From Victivallales bacterium (GTDB lineage Bacteria > Verrucomicrobiota > Lentisphaeria > Victivallales > GWF2-38-69), in assembly GCA_021733985.1 (NCBI GenBank), contig JAIPJT010000002.1, positions 1-64,000 of the forward strand: DNA of 64,000 nucleotides, in the 5' to 3' direction. Under the pieces are notes generated by a model. The model saw nothing but the letters and a program-made list of their open reading frames with translations, ran no database searches and was not told where the DNA came from. Each line of letters begins with the position of its first letter. Positions within the stretch are counted from its first letter, which is position 1. Shown one piece after another: positions 11,091 to 19,770 of this stretch. A program made the position numbers and the translations under genes.

Positions 11091-12047
11091 ATGCATTACA
11101 GAAAAGCTTTATTTAGGATTACTGTTACAGTAATTATTTTGTTATTTTTTTCCGGCTGCAGGGTTGATCCAACCAGATTTTATCCTGAAACAAAAACAGA
11201 TTTAAAGAGGGAGAAATCCGATTTTAAATTTGTGCATATCGGAGGGGTGTCCCGCAGCAAAAATATCAGGATAAAGAATTTTATAAAAGATACTGTCAAA
11301 AAAAACGGAGAAAAGATTGTAGTTTTCAGTGCGGATGGTACTCTTCTGCCTGTTATACCCTGTTCTGTTGCAGAACAGGCAATGCAGGAGTATTCAGAAA
11401 AACATCCGAATTGGAAGCCTGATTTAACTGAAAAGATGGAAAAGCAGGACAGAAACAGTATAGAATACATCAATAACGGAGCTATATTCTGGTCAGGCCT
11501 GCGGGCTAAAGAAGTTGAGCAGATAGGTTATAATACATTTATTAAGCATTATCAGTTTTATTCGCAGATTTATGACCTTATCGGTAATTTAAAAAATAAT
11601 AATTATGAGATTTGGGTAGTAACCTCGGCACCGGAGATTTTATATCAGAAGTTCATTTCGGAATATCTGAATATTCCTAAAAACAGGGTTCTGGGTGCTA
11701 AGACTGTTATTAATAAAGAAGGAATTTTAACTGATAAACTAATTCGGCCGTATATGGGGTTAAAAGGAAAATGTAATGCAGTTAAAACTTTTATAAAACA
11801 TGATCCGTTATTGGTTGCGGGCAGCAATGCAGAGGACGCGGAGTTAATTAATTTAGCAGAAGCAATAAAGATAGCAGTGAATCCTGACAGCAAAAACCCC
11901 ATTGAACTTTTTAATAATGTAACCCTGGAAGTGTATGCCGTGAAACATCAATGGATTATCCTGGATTTTTTTTATAAACCTGATGAAAATTTATCCGGAA
12001 CAGATAAAGGTAAACTGGATCCAAACGCTCCGATAGAAATATATTAA
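11091..12047 (+). CDS. HAD-superfamily lipoprotein with degenerate nucleophile motif
   Basis: 318 residues. The signal and lipobox end FFSGC (Cys23), so it is an exported lipoprotein. The body resembles phosphoserine-phosphatase-like HAD proteins. Motif I is VVFSADGTLL (residues 77-86), motif II VVTSAPEIL (about 183), motif III around KGKCNAVKTF, and motif IV LLVAGSNAEDAELI. The first Asp of motif I (DxDGT), normally the phospho-nucleophile, is Ser80, while Asp82 is kept. Motif IV has GSNAED instead of GDSxxD. It therefore may be inactive or bind rather than hydrolyse phosphate. It is transcribed alone, convergent with gmk. Confidence 0.78.
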   Translation: MHYRKALFRITVTVIILLFFSGCRVDPTRFYPETKTDLKREKSDFKFVHIGGVSRSKNIRIKNFIKDTVKKNGEKIVVFSADGTLLPVIPCSVAEQAMQEYSEKHPNWKPDLTEKMEKQDRNSIEYINNGAIFWSGLRAKEVEQIGYNTFIKHYQFYSQIYDLIGNLKNNNYEIWVVTSAPEILYQKFISEYLNIPKNRVLGAKTVINKEGILTDKLIRPYMGLKGKCNAVKTFIKHDPLLVAGSNAEDAELINLAEAIKIAVNPDSKNPIELFNNVTLEVYAVKHQWIILDFFYKPDENLSGTDKGKLDPNAPIEIY

Positions 12048-12082
12048 TTTTATGCCGTCAAATAAATACTTTTCAGAAACAG

Positions 12083-12715
12083 TTAACTATGAGGCATTCT
12101 GCAGGTTTTCATTTTAAAGGCTGAATATAATATTTCAAAATCCTTCACAGCTTTTTCGATAGTATCATTTACTATCAGATATTCGTATTCGCTATTCTTG
12201 TTTACTTCCCATAGTGACTTTTCAAGTCTTTTCTGTATAACCTCTTCTGAATCGGTCCCTCTGCCGCGAAGTCGTTTTTCAAGTATTTTATTGTCTGGAG
12301 GGGTTATAAAAATATATTCTGCGCACTTTTGAAGAATATTATCATTTAAAGCGGCATTTTTAATTTTTAAAGCCCCCTGTACGTCGATATCAAGCAGAAT
12401 ATCCTGTCCGTAGCTGATTCTTTCGTAAACTTCACGTTTAAGTGTACCGTAATAATTGCCATGGACTTCTGCGTATTCCAGGAAGGCATTTTCAGAGATA
12501 AGTTTTTCAAATTTACTGACATCCATAAAGCTATAATCAATCCCGTCGGTCTCATTCATTCGCGGCTGTCTTGTTGTGCAGGATATGGAAAAATTTAAAT
12601 TGCTGTTTTTTTCAATAACTCTTCTGCAGATAGTGGATTTACCGGCACCGCTTGGGCCTGATACAATCAGAATCATGCCTGAACGGCTAATTTTAGAAAA
12701 ATTAAAAATTTTCAT
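12083..12715 (-). CDS. gmk: Guanylate kinase
   Basis: About 210 residues from the ATG at 12715, which lies four bases after the stop of the upstream lipoprotein gene (AGGA in between). A longer frame from 12754 would overlap that gene. The P-loop GPSGAGKST is followed by SCTTRQPRMNETDGIDYSF, the GMP-binding region, then LDIDVQGALKIK and RLRGRGTDSEE, the lid. It converts GMP plus ATP to GDP and ADP. A full-size normal enzyme. Confidence 0.96.
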   Translation of the reverse strand: MKIFNFSKISRSGMILIVSGPSGAGKSTICRRVIEKNSNLNFSISCTTRQPRMNETDGIDYSFMDVSKFEKLISENAFLEYAEVHGNYYGTLKREVYERISYGQDILLDIDVQGALKIKNAALNDNILQKCAEYIFITPPDNKILEKRLRGRGTDSEEVIQKRLEKSLWEVNKNSEYEYLIVNDTIEKAVKDFEILYSAFKMKTCRMPHS

Positions 12716-12719
12716 ATTC

Positions 12720-13163
12720 CTATTCGACAAGTTTATGTTTTTGGAAAAATACATCCTGGTTATACAGCCAGTCCCTATGAATATATCTCCTATAAAAGAC
12801 TCTGCCCCAGCCTATAAGTCTGCCGTTTTTAAAAACTAAGGGAGTGCATTCCTTTTTAGTTTTTGCACAGTCTGCCCAGTCCCAGTCTGTATAATAAAAC
12901 CATTGGTCGGGTTTAGCGTATGCTTCGTACATTAGCGGTTCCCCCATAATTCTAAATACTTCTTTTTTGGTCATGCCCACTTTAAGTTTTTCAGTGTTGC
13001 GGGTATTTTTATATCTTTCCACAAACCCCGGAGAATATTTATCTAAAATGCAGATAAAAAGGCTGTCAGTTGATCTTCTATCCGGAAAATCAGCTGTAGA
13101 ACAGGAACTAAGGGCACATGAAAGGATTAATAGAACCGAAATTATATATATTGACTTTTTCAT
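12720..13163 (-). CDS. BamE/SmpA-like small lipoprotein
   Basis: 147 residues from ATG 13163 (a TTG three codons earlier is also possible). It has a signal peptide with lipobox ALSSC. The core LKVGMTKKEVFRIMGEP is the typical BamE/SmpA/OmlA first helix and turn, followed by WFYYTD and PLVFKNGRLIGWG. BamE-type lipoproteins sit at the outer membrane, and BamE itself belongs to the beta-barrel assembly machine. Many relatives of this fold do other jobs, so only the fold is firmly supported. It is placed between a phosphoesterase and gmk, tightly spaced, in one operon. Confidence 0.72.
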   Translation of the reverse strand: MKKSIYIISVLLILSCALSSCSTADFPDRRSTDSLFICILDKYSPGFVERYKNTRNTEKLKVGMTKKEVFRIMGEPLMYEAYAKPDQWFYYTDWDWADCAKTKKECTPLVFKNGRLIGWGRVFYRRYIHRDWLYNQDVFFQKHKLVE

Positions 13164-13176
13164 AATTAACAACAGC

Positions 13177-13986
13177 TTAAAGTTTTATTTTTTTATAATG
13201 GAAAACATCTTTTTCTTTATTATAAACGATTTCAGCCAAACATGCATTACCCGTAGCGGAACCTACTATAATTTCTCCTCTTCCTCTTTCGTCAATAGCT
13301 GGGATTGGTTTATGGACATGACCGCATACAGAAAGATCAAGTTTACCTTTTTTTTGCATTTCCGCAATTTTTTTCTGTCCGTAAAGTCTGTGTCTCCATC
13401 GGACAAGCAGGTTTTCTGTTTCAAACAGCGGATAATGTCCGATCATTACTTTAGGCCTTCCTGTTTTTTTATTAATCCAGTCCAGGATATATTTTCGGGA
13501 TTTTTTTTTCAGTATACCGTGTGACATCAGCATGTGTACCGGATAGCTTTCATTTACTAAACAGAAGTCGAGCTCATTTGTGTGAAATGAATAGGGCATG
13601 TCATTAAAGCTGAATTTGTTTTTGTTAAAATATATAACTGCTTCATCGAGTGCTTTCTGACAATTCCGGTCTTTCACGTAATTATCATGGTTGCCTGGAA
13701 TATAAAAAAAATCAAACCTATTATCTTCAACAAGAGGTTTAAGTTTTTCCTTTGAAAAGTTAAATTCAGAAGGTTCCCCGCTGGTAGTTATGTCCCCGGT
13801 ACAGAAAACTATATCGGGAGGGTTTTTCAGGATATAATCTACAGCCTTCTGCAAATTTCTCTGGTTATGCCGGTGCCGTCTTAGATAATGATAGTTGAAA
13901 AGTCCTACCGACCTTTTATCGAACAGGGAAGTCCAGCTGGATGGTTCGCCGCTGTAGTGTGTATCTGATAATGCTAAAATTTTCAT
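13177..13986 (-). CDS. Calcineurin-like metallophosphoesterase
   Basis: 269 residues with all five metal-site motifs: ALSDTHYSG (D-x-H) at the N-terminus, FCTGDITTSG (GD), FYIPGNHDNY (GNHD), MIGHYPLF (GH) and SVCGHVHKP (GHxH). It is a cytoplasmic protein without a signal peptide. Members hydrolyse phosphodiesters such as cyclic nucleotides or lipid precursors; the substrate is not evident here. It lies 13 bases upstream of the BamE-like gene, and a second enzyme of this fold is encoded at 50219. Confidence 0.88.
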   Translation of the reverse strand: MKILALSDTHYSGEPSSWTSLFDKRSVGLFNYHYLRRHRHNQRNLQKAVDYILKNPPDIVFCTGDITTSGEPSEFNFSKEKLKPLVEDNRFDFFYIPGNHDNYVKDRNCQKALDEAVIYFNKNKFSFNDMPYSFHTNELDFCLVNESYPVHMLMSHGILKKKSRKYILDWINKKTGRPKVMIGHYPLFETENLLVRWRHRLYGQKKIAEMQKKGKLDLSVCGHVHKPIPAIDERGRGEIIVGSATGNACLAEIVYNKEKDVFHYKKIKL

Positions 13987-14049
13987 TTATTTAACTGAAT
14001 TAGTTTTATAGGTTTATATCGAAGTTTATAAAATATCATAAATATTCGG

Positions 14050-17004
14050 TTATATTTTATCAAGAGTTGTTTTGTATGCTTTTTCAATATCCTTCTGCTT
14101 GATGGATATAGAGCCGATCCGAAGAATTCGTTTCTCTGTAACAATACCGGCTCTGGATAAGGTAAAGCCTTCAAGAGCCTTTTCAAATGTAGCTGCTTTC
14201 TCCGGGTCTACTGTGACAAGAAATCTCGTATTAGTTTCTGAAAACAGTAATTCGGGAAGTGTCAAACCATTATCTGCAGGTATTCTATCCGTTTCAATAT
14301 CCAGTCCATTTTTTCCTGCAATTGCCATTCTGACAAAAGCTGTAGCCAGTCCTCCGCTTCCAGGAACACAAATGGATCTTGCAAGTTCGTTATCTGTAAC
14401 ATTACTTACAGCTGCGTAAAGTTCGGCAGCTTTATCGCCGTCCACTTTCGGAACATTATTTCCGATAAAGCCTAACATCGAGTAGTATTCACTTCCTCCG
14501 AGTTCAGCTTTTGTCTTTCCTATAACGTAGATATAGTCACCTGCAAACTCCGGCGCCAATGTAAGAGATTTTGTAATATCATCAATTTTAGAGATAGTGC
14601 TGAAAAGTACTGTTGGCGGTATAGATATTTTTCTGCCTCCGCGGGTACTGTCATTTTTCATACTGTCTTTGCCTGATATACAGGGACATTTAAAAATTTT
14701 AGTATAATCATATAATGCCTGGTTGGCTCTCACCAGCTGGGCAAGTTTGTATTCGCCGTCCGGTGTTTTATCGCTCTGGACAGGGTCAGGCCAGCAAAAG
14801 TTGTCAAGGCCTGCTATATGATTATAATCAGCTCCGGCGGCAACGGCTTTTCTTATAGCTGAATCGATTACAGATGCCATCATATGATATGTGTCGATAT
14901 CTGAATATCTCGGCAGAATGGAACTGGAGAGTACAATTCCTTCAGTCCCTAAAGGTTCTGACATGAATACTGCCGAGTCATTTCTTACATCAGCTTCTTT
15001 GCCTATATAAGGTTTAACTACTGAAAGCCCTTTGACTTCATGGTCGTACTGGCGAGCTTTATATTCATTCGAGCATATATTCAGAGAACCTGTAAGTTTA
15101 ACAATGTCTTTCTTTATATCCCGTGACTGCAGTTCTGTAATTGAAGGTTCTTTCCATTTCGGCGGCTGCCATTTTGCTTTGAGTTTCATTTTTGGAGAGC
15201 CGTTATGCATAAAATCGATGTCCAGGCAACCGACTGTTCTGTTATTATAAAGCAGGTGAAATTTACCGCTATTAGTAAATTCTCCCAGTACTGTAGCTTC
15301 AACTTCTCGCTGTTTTGCAGTTTCCAGAAATTCATTAATGTTTTCTTTGGGTACTGCAAAAGACATTCGCTCCTGTGCTTCCGAAACGAGAATTTCCCAG
15401 GGGTCCAGGCCGGAATATTTCAAAGGTGCTTTACCCAGATCCATAATGCAGCCGTTGCACTCCGCAGCCATTTCACCGATAGATGAAGAAAGGCCTCCGG
15501 CACCGTTATCGGTGATAAAGCGGTAAAGATTTCGGTCTCTTATTTCATAAATAAAATCGCTCATCATTTTTTGTGTGATAGGGTCACCGATCTGTACAGC
15601 CTGAACAGGGCTGTCCATATGGAGTTCTTCACTGGAAAAGGTAGCACCGTGTATTCCGTCTTTTCCTATTTTTCCGCCAGCCATTACAATCAGGTCGCCG
15701 GGTTCAATTGTTTTTTCAAATCCTCTGACTTTCCCGGCTTTTTTAGGTAACGTACCCACTGTTCCGCAGAAAACAAGGGGTTTGCCTGTATAACGTTCAT
15801 CGAAAAATTCCCATCCTGAGCCGTAGGGGATTCCGCTCTGGTTGCCTCCGTCTATAACTCCTTTATGTATTCCGTCTCTCAGTCTCCTGGGATGAAGCAG
15901 GCCTTCAGGAACCTCTTTTTGCGGTGCAAATGGGGAGCCGAGACAGTATCCCCAGACGTTTATCAAAAGGTTTGCGCCCTGTCCGGTACCCATCGGGTCC
16001 CTGTTAACTCCCACTATGCCGGTCATTGCTCCGCCATAAGGATCCAGGGCGGAAGGACTGTTGTGGGTTTCTGCCTTATATACAAGATCAATTTTATCAT
16101 TAAAGGCAATAACTCCCGCATTGTCGTGGAATACCGATTGAAGCCAATCCACTTCTCGGCTTATCTCATCGGTACTTTTTTTGATGAAAGTTTTGAAACA
16201 GGACTTTATCTGTTCCCGGTTGCCGTCATTGTCTTCATAATCAATCTCAGCATCAAATATTTTATGTTTGCAGTGCTCTGACCAGGTTTGAGCGAGACAC
16301 TCAAGTTCTACATCTGTTGGTTCTGCCGGAAGCCCGAGATTTTCTCTGCCTTCAGTATTTCTGAAATATTTCTGTATAGTCTGCATCTCTTCAAGTGAAA
16401 GCGCTAAAGTATTTTCCTTACTGATCCGTTTTAATTCAACATCGCTTACGTTCAAATCCACTGTTTCAATGTTCCCGCCTTTAAATCCGCTGACGGCAGG
16501 AATATTATCAGGGATTCCGTTATTAATCACTTCTTCTTTAGAAAAAACGGCAACAGACTGGATGAGTTCATTTGCCAAAAGGTTTTTGCCGATGCTTTCA
16601 GCATTTTTTCTTGACAGTCCGGGCGATTCTATAAGATATTCGGCCGAACTGAAAACTTTTTCTTCAGTATCTTTCAGTTTGCGTCCTATAATATCTCCGA
16701 CTGCAGTGAATGCTGTTCTGCCGAGGTTATCTGTTACTCCCGGCCTGTAACCAACAACTATCAGCCAATTATAATTACCTTCAACCGTTGCTGCAGTCCT
16801 AACTTTCTGTATTACAGGGTTGTTGAGTTCATTTGCGACTTTTTCAGCTGCTGAAGAGTCTATTTCAGCCTGAATTGTATAGACTTCCCTATGGTTTACC
16901 TTTGTTACAGGGAGATTTAAAATTTCAGTAATCCGGCTTTTAACCGATTCACTTTTGGCGTCCCGCCACTTGTCTATATAAGAAATTTCTATCCTATGTA
17001 TCAT
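14050..17004 (-). CDS. purL: Phosphoribosylformylglycinamidine synthase, PurS-PurL form without glutaminase
   Basis: 984 residues. The N-terminal ~180 residues form a PurS-like alpha/beta region (MIHRIEISYIDKWRDAK). The FGAM synthase body then follows: CLAQTWSEHCKHK, AETHNSPSALDPYGGA, GVNRDPMGTGQGA and, in the second half, SGKDSMKNDS and GSGGLATAF. It stops where the PurQ-type glutaminase of the ~1300-residue E. coli enzyme would begin. It makes FGAM from FGAR in de novo purine synthesis and needs ammonia from a separate PurQ. The divergent amidotransferase-like gene at 17420 is not a normal PurQ. Confidence 0.93.
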   Translation of the reverse strand: MIHRIEISYIDKWRDAKSESVKSRITEILNLPVTKVNHREVYTIQAEIDSSAAEKVANELNNPVIQKVRTAATVEGNYNWLIVVGYRPGVTDNLGRTAFTAVGDIIGRKLKDTEEKVFSSAEYLIESPGLSRKNAESIGKNLLANELIQSVAVFSKEEVINNGIPDNIPAVSGFKGGNIETVDLNVSDVELKRISKENTLALSLEEMQTIQKYFRNTEGRENLGLPAEPTDVELECLAQTWSEHCKHKIFDAEIDYEDNDGNREQIKSCFKTFIKKSTDEISREVDWLQSVFHDNAGVIAFNDKIDLVYKAETHNSPSALDPYGGAMTGIVGVNRDPMGTGQGANLLINVWGYCLGSPFAPQKEVPEGLLHPRRLRDGIHKGVIDGGNQSGIPYGSGWEFFDERYTGKPLVFCGTVGTLPKKAGKVRGFEKTIEPGDLIVMAGGKIGKDGIHGATFSSEELHMDSPVQAVQIGDPITQKMMSDFIYEIRDRNLYRFITDNGAGGLSSSIGEMAAECNGCIMDLGKAPLKYSGLDPWEILVSEAQERMSFAVPKENINEFLETAKQREVEATVLGEFTNSGKFHLLYNNRTVGCLDIDFMHNGSPKMKLKAKWQPPKWKEPSITELQSRDIKKDIVKLTGSLNICSNEYKARQYDHEVKGLSVVKPYIGKEADVRNDSAVFMSEPLGTEGIVLSSSILPRYSDIDTYHMMASVIDSAIRKAVAAGADYNHIAGLDNFCWPDPVQSDKTPDGEYKLAQLVRANQALYDYTKIFKCPCISGKDSMKNDSTRGGRKISIPPTVLFSTISKIDDITKSLTLAPEFAGDYIYVIGKTKAELGGSEYYSMLGFIGNNVPKVDGDKAAELYAAVSNVTDNELARSICVPGSGGLATAFVRMAIAGKNGLDIETDRIPADNGLTLPELLFSETNTRFLVTVDPEKAATFEKALEGFTLSRAGIVTEKRILRIGSISIKQKDIEKAYKTTLDKI

Positions 17005-17145
17005 TAATATATCCTAAGAATTTACCGGTTGACTTGAGGTTTTATATTTAGTCTTAAGCTTTATGTTAAAACCGAAACTCTAATATAATGTATACTGTTT
17101 GTAATTGCCAAATCCTTAAACCTAAATATTCCGGTTGATTTTAAC

Positions 17146-17311
17146 CGGATTATGCAGTGTGCTGTAGCTGCAAGGCAACAAAATGCAACTGTAGTATAAT
17201 TTCTGCATACCTGTCATTCGACGGCAGTAAACATGCAGTTGAAAAATCTATAATTATAAGTTATTTAAAACATTTGTAAAGTTCAAATGCATAAATTGGG
17301 TTTAGAGGTGC
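17146..17311 (+). repeat. Dispersed repeat family B, copy 2
   Basis: It has the same 5' box (CCGGATTATGCA, then GTGTGCTGTAGCTGCAAGGC), middle (GCATACCTGTCATTCGACGG) and 3' box (TTAAAACATTTGTAAAGTTC, AAATGCATAA, GGGTTT) as 10541-10725. It lies in the 415-base gap between divergent purL and the first gene of the catabolic island. The rest of the gap carries only the promoter candidate at 17354. Confidence 0.75.
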
Positions 17312-17353
17312 GGCGTAACAGACAATTAGTTTTAAAGTAGTTGTTATTTTTCA

Positions 17354-17381
17354 TTGAAAAGAGCGCCGATAAGTTTATAAT
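17354..17381 (+). promoter_or_regulatory. Sigma-70-type promoter for the catabolic island
   Basis: TTGAAA (17354-17359), 16 bases, TATAAT (17376-17381), ending 38 bases before the ATG at 17420. This is the best -35/-10 pair seen upstream of the 17-20 kb operon. No operator was identified. Confidence 0.6.
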
Positions 17382-17419
17382 TTGTCTATATTTTCAATCT
17401 AACAGCAGGACACGGAAAA

Positions 17420-18544
17420 ATGAAAACCATTTATACACTTGTAGTCACAGACAGATTAAATATGAGTATGCAGCCTGAGCTTTACTATGCGTTCAGAACC
17501 ACTGCAAAAAAAATTTATGATAACCAGATTAATTTTCGCTTCTCGATTTTTAATCCCTTTATGGCGGATGATATTGAGCCTGTGGAATGGTCAAAGGTTC
17601 AGCAGGATATAGCTGAACTTCTAAACTATGTTACCGGTTATATAGTCGATATAAAAAGGACCACCAGAAGAAAATCCCTGTTTAATGCAGTTTTAAATCA
17701 TATAAATAAAAATCCTGATTATTCTCTGGGAAGGTTATATCGGAAGCTGGAGAAAATTATGGACAATTTTTCTTATCTTATTATCGAATCCACGGGGAAA
17801 ACAGTTATTCACCCTATTTTTTATAATAGAGACATAAAAAGTGTTGAAGTGGGTTTTGCTACAAACGATGATATTAAAGATACAATATACGGTATGATGC
17901 TTCTTGATATAGCATTAAAACAGGAAAAGCCTGTCTTCGGTACCTGTCACGGTGCACAGCTCGGGTACCTTCACGCAGGCGGAGGTTTAAAAAGAATTTT
18001 TGATAATATCCAAACTCCCGAGGAGGGCGCCTATTATCCAAGACGTAATCCGCACGGCGGTCCGAGAGAAATCTGGCAGATAGACAGAATGCTCAACACA
18101 AGAGACCTTAATGATTTCTATAAATATTCCCTGGTAAAATATCCTCTGCCGGCAATTTTCAGGCGGCCTGAAGATAAAGATACTGAGAGATATATAAACA
18201 GGGATTTTAATCATACTCTGGCTATGACAACGCCTGTACCTAAAACGATAGAAGTAATCTCATATCATCCGCTGAGCTCCTTTAATAAGATAAAAGATAA
18301 AGATGTTGAAGATAAAGTTGAAGATTATCCACAGGTAACAAAAGAGTCGATTGATAAGTTTAAATCCTCTATTAAGATAAACACTATTGTGGATATTTTT
18401 AAATATAAAACTTTAATAGCTTTTCAGCATCACCCGCACTATACATATGATGATGTCGATAATGTTGCTATTTTTGAATATCTTCTGAAGGATATTTGCA
18501 AACATTTGAAAATAAAACCGAAAAGAGTTAATAAAGGAGAATAG
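17420..18544 (+). CDS. Class I glutamine-amidotransferase-like protein
   Basis: 374 residues. The N-terminal ~115 residues are unassigned. The central part carries a nucleophile elbow FGTCHGAQLGYLHAGGG with Cys176. A late motif AFQHHPHYTYDD (His337/338) stands where class I amidotransferases have the catalytic His-Pro-Glu. The Glu is replaced by His340, with Asp residues shortly after, so the triad is non-standard. It may hydrolyse a gamma-glutamyl or similar amide rather than feed ammonia to a synthase. It is first in an operon with isoaspartyl dipeptidase (eight bases) and Sir2. It is too long for PurQ and lacks PurQ features. Confidence 0.65.
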   Translation: MKTIYTLVVTDRLNMSMQPELYYAFRTTAKKIYDNQINFRFSIFNPFMADDIEPVEWSKVQQDIAELLNYVTGYIVDIKRTTRRKSLFNAVLNHINKNPDYSLGRLYRKLEKIMDNFSYLIIESTGKTVIHPIFYNRDIKSVEVGFATNDDIKDTIYGMMLLDIALKQEKPVFGTCHGAQLGYLHAGGGLKRIFDNIQTPEEGAYYPRRNPHGGPREIWQIDRMLNTRDLNDFYKYSLVKYPLPAIFRRPEDKDTERYINRDFNHTLAMTTPVPKTIEVISYHPLSSFNKIKDKDVEDKVEDYPQVTKESIDKFKSSIKINTIVDIFKYKTLIAFQHHPHYTYDDVDNVAIFEYLLKDICKHLKIKPKRVNKGE

Positions 18545-18552
18545 GCTTTTAT

Positions 18553-19752
18553 ATGAAATTGATCAGGAACGGAGAGGTTTATGCCCCGGATTTCCTTGGA
18601 AAAAAGGATATATTAACTGTTAATGATAAGATAATAAAAATTGAAGACAGTATTTCAGCTTCCGATATAAATTTGGATATAGAGACAATTGATGCTTCGG
18701 GAAAATATATTGTACCGGGTTTTATAGATCAGCATGTGCATATTATCGGAGGGGGGGGTGAAGCCGGTTTTTCTTCCAGAATTCCGGAAACTCAATTGAC
18801 TGATTTCACCCGCTCCGGTATCACTACTGTATTAGCCCTGTTAGGTACGGATGCTACCAATAGAAGCCTTGAAAACCTTTTGGCAAAAGTTCGTTCCCTT
18901 GAAGATGAAGGGCTGACAGCTTATATGCTTACCGGATCATATGAATTTCCATCCCACACGCTTACAGGGAGTATCAGACGGGATATTATTTTAATAGATA
19001 AAATAGTCGGGGCGAAAATAGCGGTTTCCGACCATAGAGCTTCATATGTTACTGCTCTTGAGTTAGCAAGGGTTGCCTCTGATGCGAGAGTGGCGGGGAT
19101 GCTAAGCGGCAAACCCGGTATCGTAACTGTTCATGTCGGCTCCGGCAAAGAAAGGCTCAATACTGTTTTAAAAGCAATTGAAGATACAGAAATCCCCAAA
19201 AAACATTTTATGCCTACCCATGTAAATCGAAGCGCACAGCTTTATGAACAGGCTGTAGAATTTGCTAAAAACGGCGGGTTTATAGATTTTACAGCCGATA
19301 CTTCGCCGGAAACAACCGGACAGAATTCGGTAAAAGTCAGCAGGGGAATAAGAAAGGCACTTGAGGCAGGGGTCAGAGAAGAGAATATTTCTGTAAGTTC
19401 TGACGGGAACGGCAGCTGGTCAGTATATGATTCCAGGGGCCATTTACTGAAGATCGGCGTATCTCAGCTAAACAAATTACATTTGGAACTCAAAGATCTT
19501 GTTTTTGAAGAAAAACTTTCACTTGGGCAGTCTTTGAAATTTATAACTTCAAACGTAGCAAAGATACTTCAGGTATATCCGGAAAAAGGTGTTTTAAAAC
19601 AGGGAAGCGATGCAGATATATTAATTCTGGATAATAATCTGGATATCGACTCTGTATATGCAAAAGGGAAAACTATGGTGTTTAATAAAAGTGTTGTTAA
19701 AAAAGGGATGTTCGAAGATATACACAGACATGAATATAAAATTTCAAAATAA
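18553..19752 (+). CDS. iadA: Isoaspartyl (beta-aspartyl) dipeptidase
   Basis: 399 residues, a typical length. Amidohydrolase features of IadA are all present: metal-binding HxH in DQHVHIIGGGGEAGF, the Lys of GAKIAVSDHR (carbamylated in E. coli IadA), HVGSGKERL and THVNRS metal histidines, and the late catalytic Asp in SSDGNGS. IadA cleaves beta-Asp-X dipeptides, which arise from damaged proteins or from cyanophycin. Inside a purine-type island it could instead act on another cyclic or beta-linked amide. Cytoplasmic, with no signal peptide. Confidence 0.85.
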   Translation: MKLIRNGEVYAPDFLGKKDILTVNDKIIKIEDSISASDINLDIETIDASGKYIVPGFIDQHVHIIGGGGEAGFSSRIPETQLTDFTRSGITTVLALLGTDATNRSLENLLAKVRSLEDEGLTAYMLTGSYEFPSHTLTGSIRRDIILIDKIVGAKIAVSDHRASYVTALELARVASDARVAGMLSGKPGIVTVHVGSGKERLNTVLKAIEDTEIPKKHFMPTHVNRSAQLYEQAVEFAKNGGFIDFTADTSPETTGQNSVKVSRGIRKALEAGVREENISVSSDGNGSWSVYDSRGHLLKIGVSQLNKLHLELKDLVFEEKLSLGQSLKFITSNVAKILQVYPEKGVLKQGSDADILILDNNLDIDSVYAKGKTMVFNKSVVKKGMFEDIHRHEYKISK

Positions 19753-19770
19753 ACAAGAATACAGCAGGTA

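Noticed and set aside
12967..13524. 185-residue plus-strand frame opposite the phosphoesterase and lipoprotein genes
   Set aside because: It is antisense to two well-supported genes and has only low-complexity Phe/Ser-rich sequence.
17420..18544. The amidotransferase-like protein as the missing PurQ partner of purL
   Set aside because: It is 374 residues, has no PurQ-type motifs besides the Cys elbow, and is transcribed divergently with iadA and Sir2.
17420..19752. A cyanophycin-degradation operon (cyanophycinase plus isoaspartyl dipeptidase)
   Set aside because: Cyanophycinase uses a Ser elbow; the first gene has a Cys in GTCHGA, and no cyanophycin synthetase is nearby.
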